A DNA stretch of 64,000 nucleotides. Source: Exiguobacterium sp. RIT594. Lineage in GTDB: Bacteria; Bacillota; Bacilli; Exiguobacteriales; Exiguobacteriaceae. A program made the translations under genes and the position numbers. Numbering within the stretch: position 1 is the first letter of the stretch; every line of letters begins with the position of its first letter. Below are positions 33,679-44,337 of this stretch, piece after piece. The notes under the pieces are model-generated. The model saw only the letters and a list, made by a program, of their open reading frames with translations, was not told the origin of the DNA and made no database searches. Location of the stretch: contig NZ_QPKF01000001.1 in NCBI RefSeq assembly GCF_003339585.1, positions 434,001 through 498,000 of the forward strand. Reading direction: 5' to 3'.

Positions 33679-34944
33679 ATGTTTAAATTTAACGAAGAAA
33701 AAGGTCAGCTAAAATGTTCTTTCTGCGGAAAGACACAAGAACAAGTGCGCAAACTTGTTGCTGGACCTGGCGTATACATTTGCGATGAATGTATCGAACT
33801 CTGTAATGAGATCGTCGAAGAAGAGCTTGGTACAGAAGAAGAAGTCGAACTGAAGAACGTACCAAAACCGCATGAAATCCGTGCGACTTTAAATGACTAT
33901 GTCATCGGACAGGAAAAAGCGAAAAAATCGTTGTCTGTCGCGATGTACAATCATTATAAACGGATCAATGCTGGTGGACGTGCTGACGACGTAGAATTGT
34001 CTAAATCGAACATCGTCATGATTGGACCGACTGGTAGTGGTAAAACACTCCTCGCACAAACGATGGCCCGTATTCTGAATGTTCCGTTCGCAATCGCGGA
34101 TGCAACAAGTCTGACGGAAGCCGGATATGTCGGGGAAGATGTTGAGAACATTCTTTTAAAACTCATTCAAGCTGCTGACTATGATGTCGAAAAAGCAGAA
34201 AAAGGTATCATCTACATCGATGAAATCGATAAAATTGCCCGTAAATCTGAGAATCCATCAATCACACGTGATGTCTCAGGTGAAGGTGTACAACAAGCGC
34301 TTCTGAAAATCTTAGAAGGTACAGTTGCGAGCGTTCCGCCACAAGGTGGCCGGAAACATCCGCATCAAGAATTCATTCAAATCGATACGACGAACATCTT
34401 GTTCATCGTCGGTGGTGCCTTTGACGGGATCGACCAATCGATTAAACGTCGTCTTGGTAAAAAGGTCATCGGATTCGGAAACGATTCTGAGAACCGTAAC
34501 CTGACGCAAAAAGAAATCCTTGCGGCTGCTTTACCGGAAGATTTGCAGAAATTCGGATTGATTCCGGAATTCATCGGACGTTTACCTGTCATGGCGACAC
34601 TTGAGCCGCTTGACGAAGAAGCGCTCGTTCAAATCTTAACAAAACCGAAAAATGCACTCGTCAAACAATACAAAAAAATGCTTCAACTGGATGATGTCGA
34701 ACTCGACTTCACAGATGACGCACTCGTTGAGATTGCGAAACTTGCAATTGAACGGAAAACAGGAGCACGTGGTCTTCGTTCAATCATTGAAGAAACGATG
34801 CTTGATATCATGTTTGAGATTCCATCACGTGAAGATATTGCGAAAGTCATCATCACAGCGGAAACGTTGACTGGAAAACGCGGTCCAACGCTCGAGTTGA
34901 AAGATGGCACAATTGAACATGGTAAAGAAAAAGAAACGGCGTAA
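33679..34944 (+). CDS. clpX: ATP-dependent Clp protease ATP-binding subunit ClpX
   Basis: Hexameric AAA+ unfoldase that feeds substrates to ClpP. 421 residues. N-terminal zinc-binding domain with four Cys (C13, C16, C35, C38), Walker A GPTGSGKT at 116-123, pore loop GYVGED, Walker B with D181-E182, and sensor regions near the C-terminus. Start ATG at 33679 with AAAGGGGTGG upstream; the longer frame reading into the leader has no such site. Followed by lonA, with lonB absent. Confidence 0.97.
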   Translation: MFKFNEEKGQLKCSFCGKTQEQVRKLVAGPGVYICDECIELCNEIVEEELGTEEEVELKNVPKPHEIRATLNDYVIGQEKAKKSLSVAMYNHYKRINAGGRADDVELSKSNIVMIGPTGSGKTLLAQTMARILNVPFAIADATSLTEAGYVGEDVENILLKLIQAADYDVEKAEKGIIYIDEIDKIARKSENPSITRDVSGEGVQQALLKILEGTVASVPPQGGRKHPHQEFIQIDTTNILFIVGGAFDGIDQSIKRRLGKKVIGFGNDSENRNLTQKEILAAALPEDLQKFGLIPEFIGRLPVMATLEPLDEEALVQILTKPKNALVKQYKKMLQLDDVELDFTDDALVEIAKLAIERKTGARGLRSIIEETMLDIMFEIPSREDIAKVIITAETLTGKRGPTLELKDGTIEHGKEKETA

Positions 34945-34960
34945 CACCGTGACAAATCGG

Positions 34961-34996
34961 CTCGGAGGCTACTTGTACGCCTTTCCGAGTCTTTTT
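34961..34996 (+). terminator. Terminator-like hairpin between clpX and lon
   Basis: CTCGGA at 34961-34966 pairs with TCCGAG at 34984-34989, extended by GGC/GCC with a small bulge; then TTTTT. It sits just upstream of the lon ribosome binding site. Confidence 0.6.
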
Positions 34997-35015
34997 GTTT
35001 AGGAGGAGATTTTTG

Positions 35016-37325
35016 ATGAAGACAAAACAATATCCATTATTGCCACTACGTGGTGTCGTCGCATACCCATTAATCGGCCTGACGATTGATGTCGGGCGTC
35101 CTGTCTCGCTAAAAGCATTATTGGCGTCGAAAGAACATGAAATTGATCTGGTCGTCGTTACGCAACGTGATCCGGAAGCAGAACCATCTGTTGACGGCCT
35201 GCATACAATCGGTACACTTGTTCAGATTGCAAAAATGAGTGAGCTTGGCAACGATACGGTCCGCGTGCGGGTCATCGGTAAAGAACGTGTCCGGATTGAT
35301 CAAGTAACGGAAACGGACGAAGGGTACCAAGCAAATATTGAACCGATTGAAAAAGCCGACATCAAAGGGGCGAAGCAGGAAGCGCTCGTCCGTCTGATCA
35401 AGGAACAGTTCGGGCAATTGGTATCACGCATCAAAGGAATCGGGACGGACGAACGGCGTCGTTTTGAAACATATGAACGACTCGACTCGTTGACGGATTA
35501 TATCGCTTCGAAGTTACCGATCGACATTGCCAAAAAACAAGAATTCCTGGAAGAAAATGATCCGGTTGAACGCGGGGTCATGCTTCTTGATGTCATGAAA
35601 CATGAATATGAAGTCGTCGAACTGGAACGCGAAATGCGGGAACGGACGAAAAAGACGATTGAACAGTCGCAACGTGAATATTATTTACGGGAACAACTGA
35701 AGACGATTCAACAGGAACTCGGTGGAGAAGCAGTCTCGGCGGAAAGTGACGCTGTAAAATACAAAGAAAAATTAGCAATGCTTGATTTGTCGGAAACGGC
35801 AGTCGTTAATATCGAAAAAGAAATCAACCGTCTTTCCGTCGTACCGGCAACGAGTCCGGAACATGGTGTAATCCGGAACTACTTGGAGTGGTTCTTTTCG
35901 CTTCCCTGGAACGAAGCGACCGACGACTTCCTGAACGTCGAAGCCGCATCGGAACAGTTGGATGAAGATCATTATGGATTGGAAAAAGTGAAGGAACGGA
36001 TTCTTGAATACTTGGCGGTCCGACAGTTGACCGATTCGTTACGCGGACCGATTTTATGTCTGGCCGGTCCTCCGGGAGTCGGGAAGACGTCGCTGGCACG
36101 GTCGATTGCTACAGCGCTCGAGCGCAAATTCGTTCGTGTCTCACTTGGTGGAGTCCGTGATGAAGCAGAAATCCGAGGGCACCGCCGGACCTATATCGGA
36201 GCCATGCCCGGCCGCATCATTCGCGGCTTGAAACAGGCCGGAACGAACAACCCGGTCTTCCTGCTCGATGAAATTGATAAGATGGCAAACGATTTCCGGG
36301 GCGATCCGTCTTCAGCGATGCTCGAAGTGCTGGATCCGGAACAAAACAACAGTTTTTCCGATCACTATATCGAAGAACCGTTTGATTTATCAAACGTCCT
36401 GTTCATTGCGACCGCAAATGATGTTTCCAATATTCCGGGACCACTGCTTGACCGGATGGAACTGATTCAAATCGGCGGCTATACGGAACAGGAAAAAACA
36501 GAGATTGCCATCCGGCATTTATTGTCAAAACAATTAAAAGAGCACGGCCTGAAAAAAAGTCAGCTGACGGTTAAACCGGATGCCTTACAAGAGGTCGTGC
36601 GGCGGTATACACGAGAAGCTGGTGTGCGGAGTTTAGAGCGTGTCATCGGTGCGTTATGCCGAAAAGCGGCGAAACAAATCGCGATGGGCGAAAAGAAACG
36701 GGTCACGGTCACAAAACGTAATTTACCTGACTTTTTAGGCAAACCGATTTACCGTTACGGTCAAAGTGAACTCGAAGATACGATTGGCGCGGTGACCGGT
36801 TTAGCGTATACTGCATTTGGGGGCGATACACTGACGATTGAAGTGAGTCTCGCTCCAGGTAAAGGAAAATTGCAGTTAACGGGGAAATTAGGAGATGTCA
36901 TGCAGGAGTCGGCTCAAACGGCGCACAGTTTCGTTCGGGCGAATGCGGAAGCATTTAAGATTGATCCGAATTTTTATGAGACACAAGACATCCACATTCA
37001 CGTTCCGGAAGGTGCAGTCCCGAAAGATGGTCCTTCGGCAGGAATTACGATTGCGACAGCATTGATTTCCGCCTTGACGAAACGCCCTGTGCGGCGAGAT
37101 GTCGGGATGACCGGAGAGATTACATTACGGGGACGTGTCTTGCCGATTGGTGGTCTGAAAGAGAAGTCACTCGCCGCGCATCGTGCGGGTCTGACGACGA
37201 TTTTGATGCCGCAGGACAATACACGTGACATCGATGACATTCCGGAAACGGTCCGGGACGGCATTCGCTTCATACCGGTCGCAACAATGGATCAAGTGCT
37301 CGAACATGCATTAAAAGGAGAGTAA
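35016..37325 (+). CDS. lonA: ATP-dependent protease LonA
   Basis: A cytosolic AAA+ serine protease that degrades damaged and regulatory proteins. 769 residues, typical LonA. N-terminal LAN substrate domain ([13 protein letters not shown] onwards), coiled-coil linker, AAA+ module with Walker A GPPGVGKT at 351-358, and C-terminal protease domain with catalytic S674 in DGPSAG and K717 in [10 protein letters not shown]. Start ATG at 35016 with AGGAGGAG upstream. engB follows after 1 bp. Confidence 0.97.
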   Translation: MKTKQYPLLPLRGVVAYPLIGLTIDVGRPVSLKALLASKEHEIDLVVVTQRDPEAEPSVDGLHTIGTLVQIAKMSELGNDTVRVRVIGKERVRIDQVTETDEGYQANIEPIEKADIKGAKQEALVRLIKEQFGQLVSRIKGIGTDERRRFETYERLDSLTDYIASKLPIDIAKKQEFLEENDPVERGVMLLDVMKHEYEVVELEREMRERTKKTIEQSQREYYLREQLKTIQQELGGEAVSAESDAVKYKEKLAMLDLSETAVVNIEKEINRLSVVPATSPEHGVIRNYLEWFFSLPWNEATDDFLNVEAASEQLDEDHYGLEKVKERILEYLAVRQLTDSLRGPILCLAGPPGVGKTSLARSIATALERKFVRVSLGGVRDEAEIRGHRRTYIGAMPGRIIRGLKQAGTNNPVFLLDEIDKMANDFRGDPSSAMLEVLDPEQNNSFSDHYIEEPFDLSNVLFIATANDVSNIPGPLLDRMELIQIGGYTEQEKTEIAIRHLLSKQLKEHGLKKSQLTVKPDALQEVVRRYTREAGVRSLERVIGALCRKAAKQIAMGEKKRVTVTKRNLPDFLGKPIYRYGQSELEDTIGAVTGLAYTAFGGDTLTIEVSLAPGKGKLQLTGKLGDVMQESAQTAHSFVRANAEAFKIDPNFYETQDIHIHVPEGAVPKDGPSAGITIATALISALTKRPVRRDVGMTGEITLRGRVLPIGGLKEKSLAAHRAGLTTILMPQDNTRDIDDIPETVRDGIRFIPVATMDQVLEHALKGE

Positions 37326-37326
37326 C

Positions 37327-37908
37327 ATGAAAATTTATAAAGCAGATTTTATTACGAGTGGTGTCAATCCGGAGCATTATCCGGAACCACTCCTTCCAGA
37401 GGTGGCACTCGCCGGACGTTCGAACGTCGGAAAGTCGTCGTTCATCAACAAACTTGTTCAGCGAAAAGCACTCGCCCGCACATCATCAAAACCGGGTAAA
37501 ACTCAGACGTTAAACTTCTTCAATATTAATGATGAAGTCATGTTTGTCGATGTACCCGGCTACGGATATGCGAAAGTTTCAAAAACCGAGCGTGAGGCAT
37601 GGGGCAAGATGATGGAAAAGTATTTCACGACACGTGAAATCTTAAAAGGGGTAGTCCTCCTCGTCGATATCCGTCATGAACCTTCAGCAGATGATGTTAT
37701 CATGTATGATTTCCTGAAATACTACGATTTATCGGTCATCGTCGTAGCAACCAAACTCGATAAAATCAAGCGTGGTCAACGTGATAAACAGATTGCGGCG
37801 ATTAAACGGAAATTACAGTTTGACGGGCAAGACACATTTATTCCCTTTTCTTCGGAAACAGGTGAAGGTGTCGACGCAGCATGGGAAGCCATCTACCGTC
37901 ACTTATAA
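37327..37908 (+). CDS. engB: Ribosome biogenesis GTP-binding protein EngB (YsxC)
   Basis: An essential GTPase of 50S ribosome assembly. 193 residues. G1 GRSNVGKS from residue 30, G3 DVPGYGYA, and G4 TKLDK. Start ATG one base after the lonA stop with AAAGGAG upstream, so the two are co-transcribed as in B. subtilis lonA-ysxC. A terminator follows. Downstream synteny with B. subtilis is then interrupted until hemA. Confidence 0.96.
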   Translation: MKIYKADFITSGVNPEHYPEPLLPEVALAGRSNVGKSSFINKLVQRKALARTSSKPGKTQTLNFFNINDEVMFVDVPGYGYAKVSKTEREAWGKMMEKYFTTREILKGVVLLVDIRHEPSADDVIMYDFLKYYDLSVIVVATKLDKIKRGQRDKQIAAIKRKLQFDGQDTFIPFSSETGEGVDAAWEAIYRHL

Positions 37909-37920
37909 TGCAAATGACTT

Positions 37921-37955
37921 GAAACGACTGCCTAACGGTAGTCGTTTCTTTTTTT
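37921..37955 (+). terminator. Terminator of lonA-engB
   Basis: A 12-bp stem from GAAACGACTGCC to GGTAGTCGTTTC with one G-T pair and a 4-nt loop, followed by seven T. Confidence 0.9.
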
Positions 37956-38057
37956 ATCCAAAATATACCTTTCAGAAATAAGCAGTTCCCATATATGCGA
38001 TAGATTGTTTTCACGTTACAATAGAAAAAAACAAAAGTACGGAAGGGACGTGTAAAG

Positions 38058-41000
38058 ATGAAGCGATATAAATGGATCGCAATGATAATTGTCCTTCTGA
38101 TTTTGACACCGCTATTGATTTGGTTTGTACAAAAAGAACGTATGTTAAACGTGGTCTTATTTGATTATACAGTGGGAAAACAGCAACGGGAGCATGCAGG
38201 AACGACCTGGTTATTGAATCATTTGAAAATCACGAAGGATGAAGGAAAGAATTATACATACGCGGATTATGTAAACCGTTATGACGGGACGCAAGGCGAA
38301 ACGATGCTCAAACAAGCAGCCAAGGCGGATGTCCTGTTGTTTACGGACACGTACGGGAAATCCTATACGGTCGATGGTAAGGAACAACATCGTGGCGGAC
38401 TGACGGCTGAGGATGTGGCACTGGCGACAGACGCGATTTCAAAAGGAAAGACAGTCGTCGCAGAGTTTAATACAGCAGCCAGCCCGACGCCATCCGATCG
38501 CTCCAATGCGTTTCGGCAATTGTTTGGTACGGCATGGACAGGATGGATTGGACGCTTTTTCCCGGACTTGACGAAATTACAGGGACTCGATCAGACGGTC
38601 ATCGATAAATTGAAGCTTCAGGCAAAAGATAAAACATTTAAATTGTCCGGACCGGGTTATGTCTTTATCAACGATTCGACGGAAGAAGTCTTTTTCGTCA
38701 ATGATGAGACACCTCTTGTATACACATGGGATAAAAACCAGGGCCAGGCGAAGGATGAAGTCCGCTACAATTACTGGTTTGAAGTGTTGGAGCTTGACGG
38801 TGGCGAACAACAGGCGCATTTCTCTTGGAATCCGTCAAAGAAAACACAAGCCATGTTGCGTGAACGACAATTGCCACTGGAATTCCCCGCATACGTCAAA
38901 CAGGGTAGCGGTCATTATTTTGCAGGTGATTTCACAGATGTGGCCGATATTCCCCGCTACTATCGTTATGCCGGTCTTGACTGGTTCCGCAAGCAATTCA
39001 TTTTGGATAGTGCAGACAGCGAGACCGCCTTCTTTTGGAAAGTCTATGCACCGACCATCAGTCGTATCTTAAAGGAAACGAAAGTCGTAAAACAGCAGGC
39101 GGTACAAGTTAAGCCGTTAGCACAAACAAAAGTCAACAATCAGACAGTCCGGACACGGGCACGCTCTGGCCAGGATACACTTGAGATGTATCAAGACGGA
39201 AAATGGAAACCGTATTTCGTTAAAGGGGTGAACGTTGGACTCGGTCGTCCCGGTGCTTTCCCTGGAGAACACGCCATCAGCCGGAATGAATACGACCGGT
39301 GGCTGAAACAGATGGGCGAGATGGGCGTCAATACGATCCGGATTTATACCCTGCATCCTCCCGCTTTTTATGATGCGTTAAAAGCTTACAATGAAACGGC
39401 AAAAACACCGATTTATTTAATGCAGGGCATGTGGGTCGAAGAAAAACCGTTCGAGGAATTAAAAAATGCCTTTGAACCGAAATTTTTGAAGATGACGGAT
39501 ACGGAAGCGAAGCGGATGGTCGACGTGATTCACGGGAATGCGGTCGTCAAAGAAGTTGTCGGTCATGCTTCCGGAACCTATACGTCAGATGTTTCGCAAT
39601 ACGTCTCGGCATTTGTGTTCGGGATTGAATGGTTACCGGATGCCGTCATCGGAACAAACAAAAAGAATAAAGGACTTCGGTACGACGGAAAATATGTGAC
39701 GACGACAAAAGAGGCATCTCCGTTCGAGTCGTGGTTAGCCGGTCGGATGGATGCTGCGACGCAACATGAGCTCGACACGTATAAAACGACCCGGCCGATC
39801 GCAGCAACGAACTGGCCGACGACGGATCCGCTTTCACATCCAGAGGAAGTGGAAGAAGAACAGGATTTAGTATCGATTGATTTCAATCATATCCAGGCCA
39901 CAAAAGACTTTGCAGGCGGCGTCTTTGCCTCGTACCATATTTATCCGTACTATCCATCGTTCATCAAGGAAGAATTTGGACGGAAAGGGGATACCGGCTC
40001 AGAGTCGTACAGCCGGTATCTTAAACGGATGAAAGACTATCATGATATGCCGTTACTTGTTTCCGAATTCGGTATTCCGAGTTCGCGCGGTAAAACTCAC
40101 CTTGGACCGAATGGATTTGATCAAGGGCATGTCAGTGAAGAAAACCAGGGAAAACTTGTGGCGAAGTTGTATCAAGACATCGTTGAAACGAAAATGGCCG
40201 GCGGACTCGTCTTCATCTGGCAGGATGAATGGTTCAAACGGACGTGGAACACGATGGACTACGATGATGCCAACACGCGTCCGCGTTGGTCAAATGTTCA
40301 AACGAGCGAACAGCATTTCGGAATGCTCGGTTTCTTAAGAGCCGATATTACGATTGACGGAAAAATGGATGACTGGAAAGGGTATGCGCCAGTAGCGAAA
40401 AACGACGATCAAGCCATTTACATGACATCAGATGAAGCCTATCTGTATGTCCGGATTGACCGGAAAAAAGCGGAACCGACGACACTCGCCTTTTCGACGA
40501 AACCGAACGATGGCAACTTACAAGTAGGACCGTTGAAACTGGAAGAAGGAGCAGAATATCGTTTAACGATTGCCGATCAAGCACGGCTGGACGTCGATGA
40601 ACGGTATGACATCTTCCGCTACCATTACGGATTGAAAAAACCGTTTGAGATGGTCAAACCACCATCCGATCAACAAAACAGCGGAAACTTTAATCCGATT
40701 TACCAAATGCTCGACTATGCAAGACGGGACCCGGTCACTAAAAAAATCATCAAGCCGGCCGTGAAGTGGGACACCGGCATCTTACATGAAGGACCACCGG
40801 AAAGTATCTTGACCGATATCTCCGACATGAAGCGGAAACAAATCGAACTCCGGATTCCATGGATGTTAATGAACATGCGCGACCCAAGCAAACATGAAAT
40901 CATCGGAGATTTTTGGAAAGACGGGCTCGAAGCGAAGATGATCACGGAAGGGATTGAAGTGACCGGTCAAATCGGGACGACACGAATTCCGGAAAAAGAC

Positions 41001-41105
41001 CGTGGTTTTTACAATTGGTCGGAATGGACGAATCCGCAACAGCGTGAAGCGTTGAAACCGGTTTATCAAACGATGCAACAAGCATTTAAAGAAGGAGTGA
41101 GATAA
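38058..41105 (+). CDS. Membrane-anchored TIM-barrel glycoside hydrolase-like protein with CBM9-like tail
   Basis: 1015 residues. An N-terminal hydrophobic segment (about 6-24) with no obvious cleavage site anchors it, leaving the rest outside. Residues 30-330 form an uncharacterised domain (VVLFDYTVGKQQREHAGT). Residues 385-740 read as a (beta/alpha)8 hydrolase: FVKGVNVGLGRPG, MGVNTIRIYTLHPP, FGIEWLP (E524, candidate acid/base) and LVSEFGIPSSRG (E670, candidate nucleophile), then FIWQDEW. From about 765 a CBM9-like domain follows (ITIDGKMDDWKGYAPV, DEAYLYVRID). First gene of a four-gene set with a glycosyltransferase, so it probably trims, transfers or processes the polymer made by that enzyme. 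Exact family and sugar unknown. Confidence 0.7.
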   Translation: MKRYKWIAMIIVLLILTPLLIWFVQKERMLNVVLFDYTVGKQQREHAGTTWLLNHLKITKDEGKNYTYADYVNRYDGTQGETMLKQAAKADVLLFTDTYGKSYTVDGKEQHRGGLTAEDVALATDAISKGKTVVAEFNTAASPTPSDRSNAFRQLFGTAWTGWIGRFFPDLTKLQGLDQTVIDKLKLQAKDKTFKLSGPGYVFINDSTEEVFFVNDETPLVYTWDKNQGQAKDEVRYNYWFEVLELDGGEQQAHFSWNPSKKTQAMLRERQLPLEFPAYVKQGSGHYFAGDFTDVADIPRYYRYAGLDWFRKQFILDSADSETAFFWKVYAPTISRILKETKVVKQQAVQVKPLAQTKVNNQTVRTRARSGQDTLEMYQDGKWKPYFVKGVNVGLGRPGAFPGEHAISRNEYDRWLKQMGEMGVNTIRIYTLHPPAFYDALKAYNETAKTPIYLMQGMWVEEKPFEELKNAFEPKFLKMTDTEAKRMVDVIHGNAVVKEVVGHASGTYTSDVSQYVSAFVFGIEWLPDAVIGTNKKNKGLRYDGKYVTTTKEASPFESWLAGRMDAATQHELDTYKTTRPIAATNWPTTDPLSHPEEVEEEQDLVSIDFNHIQATKDFAGGVFASYHIYPYYPSFIKEEFGRKGDTGSESYSRYLKRMKDYHDMPLLVSEFGIPSSRGKTHLGPNGFDQGHVSEENQGKLVAKLYQDIVETKMAGGLVFIWQDEWFKRTWNTMDYDDANTRPRWSNVQTSEQHFGMLGFLRADITIDGKMDDWKGYAPVAKNDDQAIYMTSDEAYLYVRIDRKKAEPTTLAFSTKPNDGNLQVGPLKLEEGAEYRLTIADQARLDVDERYDIFRYHYGLKKPFEMVKPPSDQQNSGNFNPIYQMLDYARRDPVTKKIIKPAVKWDTGILHEGPPESILTDISDMKRKQIELRIPWMLMNMRDPSKHEIIGDFWKDGLEAKMITEGIEVTGQIGTTRIPEKDRGFYNWSEWTNPQQREALKPVYQTMQQAFKEGVR

Positions 41106-41858
41106 ATGCGCCGGGAAGAGATGTGGAAATTAATCAATGCAACAATCGAACCCATCGATCAAGAAACAAGCTCATCGCATATCTTGTCCGAACAGGACGT
41201 AAATGAGTCAACATCAGGAGTCATCTTCATTCATACAGTCGGTGTGATGCCGGAAACCGTCAATGATTTAATTCAAGAAGGGCGATGTGCGAGAACGGAC
41301 GTGTCCTATGCGGATGTCATTCTCGCCAGTCGACCCGTTGAGGAAGAACGAATTCCTGTCGTCTATCTGAATCCGGACGTGAACGATGCCTTGTTCTACT
41401 TGCTTGAGAACGCACGGGAAATCGTTCCGGCTGATTTAGACAAGAATGTCCTGTTGGACCGGATCGTTCGGTATAAACGTGTTCAACGTGTCATCGATGC
41501 GGTAATCGTCACGGATGACCCGCATCTCAGACGATTGCTGGAACGCGAATTGACGAAAAACTTTGAAACCCTTTCCTTGTACGAACGGGCAGAAGTATTT
41601 TTGGAACAGCATGTGGCGACACGTCCGTATCTGTTGGTGTTCTCATCTGCACTCCCGCGAGCTGACGGACTTGAGTTATTGTTACGCGCGAAACAGGAAA
41701 CCATCGTTCCGTTTCATGCCATCATGATTTCGATGTACAACCGGGAAAGAGACCATGTGCTGGCGATTGAGCGTGGGGTCGACGGCATCATGACCTTGCC
41801 GCTCAAAGTCGAAGAGTTTCGGGCATGGGTCAACAGACTAGAGGAGGTCCGCGGATGA
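41106..41858 (+). CDS. Degenerate receiver-domain protein (pseudo-response regulator)
   Basis: 250 residues. The last 120 have the CheY-like fold pattern: acidic pair D137-D138 after a beta strand (AVIVTDDPHLRRLLEREL), then LLVFSSALPRADGLELL, where the phosphoacceptor Asp is replaced by S180, and GVDGIMTLPLKVEEF, where the conserved Lys before Pro is Leu. So it should not be phosphorylated in the usual way. The N-terminal 125 residues look like a second, more diverged receiver-like unit (SGVIFIHTVG, VPVVYLNPDV). No DNA-binding or output domain. Start ATG follows the hydrolase stop directly (the stop is TAA at 41103-41105). Probably a scaffold or sensor for the polysaccharide machinery. Confidence 0.65.
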   Translation: MRREEMWKLINATIEPIDQETSSSHILSEQDVNESTSGVIFIHTVGVMPETVNDLIQEGRCARTDVSYADVILASRPVEEERIPVVYLNPDVNDALFYLLENAREIVPADLDKNVLLDRIVRYKRVQRVIDAVIVTDDPHLRRLLERELTKNFETLSLYERAEVFLEQHVATRPYLLVFSSALPRADGLELLLRAKQETIVPFHAIMISMYNRERDHVLAIERGVDGIMTLPLKVEEFRAWVNRLEEVRG

Positions 41859-42877
41859 AATGGATTTTAGGTTTCATCGTCCTTCTGGTCGTCCTGCAGA
41901 TTGGAGCACTCGTGTACCTCGTGATTCAAAAACGCAAACGGGCCAAGCAGGAAGACAGCCGTTTGACATGGCAATTACATTTCCGGGACGAACTATATGA
42001 TTTTGCGACAGGTGAACAATCTGACATGCCGAAAATCTTATCCGGAAACGAAGACTTGGTCGAGCTCGAACTGTTTGCCTTTACGAATCTGACAGCGACG
42101 GTTTCCCATCAAGAACGGGTCTACCAATACGTCGAAGCAAAGCTGTTGCCGTACTATCATAAACAAATCCGGCACCGGCGGATCGATCGTCGCTTGAACG
42201 CATACGAAGCAATTGCACAATTCCGCTTAAAGCCGGTCGCAACTGAACTGCATCAAAAGCTGCATAAATCATTATCGCGGGAAGAAGAAGATGTCATCAT
42301 CCGGACGTTGGTTTCGATTGCTCCGGAACTGGCCATTGAAGAAGCGAAACAAAAAAGCGATATCAGTTTTTTTGGAGCCGTCCTGGCAGTCGGACGCAGC
42401 AAAGACTTAACATTGTGGATTCAAACGTTTGACGCGTTGACAGAACCCTTTCAGATGGCGATTCTCCAGTTGGTTTATGATCGTGACGAAACACAGTATG
42501 CAGAGCTGGCACGAACGAAAACGACAGATGCCAATCCGGAAATCCGGAAACGGGCACTCCGGGCGTTGACGCGTGTCGGTCTCGAAGAAGACTGGCAACT
42601 CTATATGCCCTATCTTGAGGATGAGACGAGTTGGGTCGAGCAGATGTTGGCCTTGCGTTTTTTAGAAAATGTGGCACCGAAAGAGTCCGTCGACTACATC
42701 CTGCCGTTTGTCGGCAGTCGTTCCTGGTGGGTGCGGACTGCAGCATTTGACGCCTTGCTTGCCTGTGGTGGTCTCGAACAGCTGGCGCTTGTCGCAAAAG
42801 ATCATCCTGACCGTTATGCCAAACAAAAAGCGACAGAACGGTTAGCAAAGGAGATGAAACAACATGTTGTCATCTGA
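41855..42877 (+). CDS. HEAT-repeat membrane protein
   Basis: 340 residues. A single N-terminal membrane span (about 2-24: WILGFIVLLVVLQIGALVYLVIQ) followed by a basic patch (KKRKRAK) that predicts a cytosolic C-terminus. The remainder is helical with several HEAT-like repeats, clearest at AELARTKTTDANPEIRKRALRALTRVG and VDYILPFVGSRSWWVRTAAFDALLACG. Such repeats make protein-binding surfaces. Start ATG at 41855 overlaps the upstream stop (ATGA) with GAGGAGG before it, and its own end overlaps the glycosyltransferase start by 14 bp. Tight coupling suggests one complex. Confidence 0.75.
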   Translation: MKWILGFIVLLVVLQIGALVYLVIQKRKRAKQEDSRLTWQLHFRDELYDFATGEQSDMPKILSGNEDLVELELFAFTNLTATVSHQERVYQYVEAKLLPYYHKQIRHRRIDRRLNAYEAIAQFRLKPVATELHQKLHKSLSREEEDVIIRTLVSIAPELAIEEAKQKSDISFFGAVLAVGRSKDLTLWIQTFDALTEPFQMAILQLVYDRDETQYAELARTKTTDANPEIRKRALRALTRVGLEEDWQLYMPYLEDETSWVEQMLALRFLENVAPKESVDYILPFVGSRSWWVRTAAFDALLACGGLEQLALVAKDHPDRYAKQKATERLAKEMKQHVVI

Positions 42878-44312
42878 AATGATTCAAAATATCATCAACG
42901 TTTTATCCTGGACTGTACTGGTTTATATGATTCTCGTCATCATTTTCTATTCATCGTTGTATCTGATTTCGGCGCAAATGGTCCGGAAACAACGATTCAG
43001 ACGGAAAGAAAGTTCCTATCTTCCGTTAATGCGTTCCCTTTATACACGACCGGTCAGTATCCTTGTCCCGGCTTACAATGAAGAGTATACGATTGTCACC
43101 AGTGTCCAGGCTCTGCTGGCACTCGATTATCCGGAACATGAAGTCATCGTCATCAATGATGGATCAAGTGACGGGACAATGGACGAACTGTTTAAGACGT
43201 ACGAGTTGGAAAAGGAATTACGCTTTCCCCGGATTCTGATTGGATCGCAACCGGTCAAACAGGTTTACCGTTCCCGAATCGATGCCCGTTTGATCGTCAT
43301 CGACAAAGAAAACGGGGGCAAGGCGGATGCCTTGAACGCCGGAATCGATTACTCGAGCTATCCGTACTTCTGTTCACTTGATGCAGACTCGATTCTTGAA
43401 CGGGATGCTCTCCTGAAAGTCATGAAGCCGATTGTTGAGTCCGATGAAGATGTCATTGCGACGTGCGGTTCGATTTTCCTCGTTAACGGTTGTACGATCG
43501 AAGGCGGCGAAATCGTTGAGATTCGGACACCAAAACAACGGATTGTGTTGATGCAGATGATTGAGTACTTCCGTGCCTTCTTATTCGGCCGCCTCGGACT
43601 CAGCCGCTTTAATATGTTATTGATCGTTTCCGGCGCTTTTGGATTATTTCAAAAGTCTATCGTTGTTCAAGCTGGGGGCTACAAAGAAGGGCTGGTCGGC
43701 GAGGACATGGAACTGGTTGTCCGGCTTCACCGTTACATGAAAGAAAACAAGATTGATAAACGGATTGAATATGTTCCGTCACCGGTTTGCTGGACGCAGG
43801 CGCCGGAGACAATGGAAGTCTTACGCTCGCAACGGAGCCGGTGGCACCGTGGACTGGCTGAAACATTATGGACGCATAAGCGGATGATTGGTAATCCGCG
43901 CTACGGGTTCGTCGGAAGTGTCTCGATGCTCTACTTCTTTTTGATTGAATTATTGGGTCCGATCGTCGAACTGATCGGTTATTTCATCATTCCATTAAAT
44001 CTCCTCGTCGGAACGCTTAATTTTGAGTTCGGGATCGTTCTGCTGACGGTGGCTCTGCTGTATGGCTCGTTGTTATCGGCCGGGGCTGTCCTGCTTGAAG
44101 AATGGACAATGCACCGCTTCAAAAACGTCAAGGAATTGATCCGATTATACCTGTGGTCACTGACAGAATCGTTCTGGTACCGGCCGATCCTTGTGTTTTT
44201 CAAATTGGGTGGGTTAATTCAGTTCATGACGGGACGCGGGCAATGGGGTAAGATGGAACGACAACGACTGGATGAAGTCGTAACAGAAGAAGCGAAAGAA
44301 AAAACAAGTTGA
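42864..44312 (+). CDS. Membrane glycosyltransferase, family 2 (processive type)
   Basis: 482 residues. N-terminal span (about 14-36), a GT-A catalytic domain in the cytosol, then about four spans in the last 140 residues, the layout of polymer-extruding synthases such as IcaA and cellulose synthase. Motifs: SILVPAYNEEYTI, VINDGSSDGT (UDP-sugar binding), CSLDADS (DxD), LVGEDMEL (catalytic acid) and QRSRWHRG (the QxxRW motif of processive enzymes). No PilZ or other c-di-GMP domain is fused. Start ATG at 42864 inside the previous gene, with AAAGGAG upstream. Probably polymerises and exports a surface polysaccharide; sugar unknown. Confidence 0.88.
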   Translation: MLSSEMIQNIINVLSWTVLVYMILVIIFYSSLYLISAQMVRKQRFRRKESSYLPLMRSLYTRPVSILVPAYNEEYTIVTSVQALLALDYPEHEVIVINDGSSDGTMDELFKTYELEKELRFPRILIGSQPVKQVYRSRIDARLIVIDKENGGKADALNAGIDYSSYPYFCSLDADSILERDALLKVMKPIVESDEDVIATCGSIFLVNGCTIEGGEIVEIRTPKQRIVLMQMIEYFRAFLFGRLGLSRFNMLLIVSGAFGLFQKSIVVQAGGYKEGLVGEDMELVVRLHRYMKENKIDKRIEYVPSPVCWTQAPETMEVLRSQRSRWHRGLAETLWTHKRMIGNPRYGFVGSVSMLYFFLIELLGPIVELIGYFIIPLNLLVGTLNFEFGIVLLTVALLYGSLLSAGAVLLEEWTMHRFKNVKELIRLYLWSLTESFWYRPILVFFKLGGLIQFMTGRGQWGKMERQRLDEVVTEEAKEKTS

Positions 44313-44337
44313 TTGTAAACTCGTAGGAGGACTGTTC

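Noticed and set aside
42363-42848. Minus-strand 161-codon frame opposite the HEAT-repeat gene
   Set aside because: No ribosome binding site, no recognisable domain, and contained in a coupled + strand operon.
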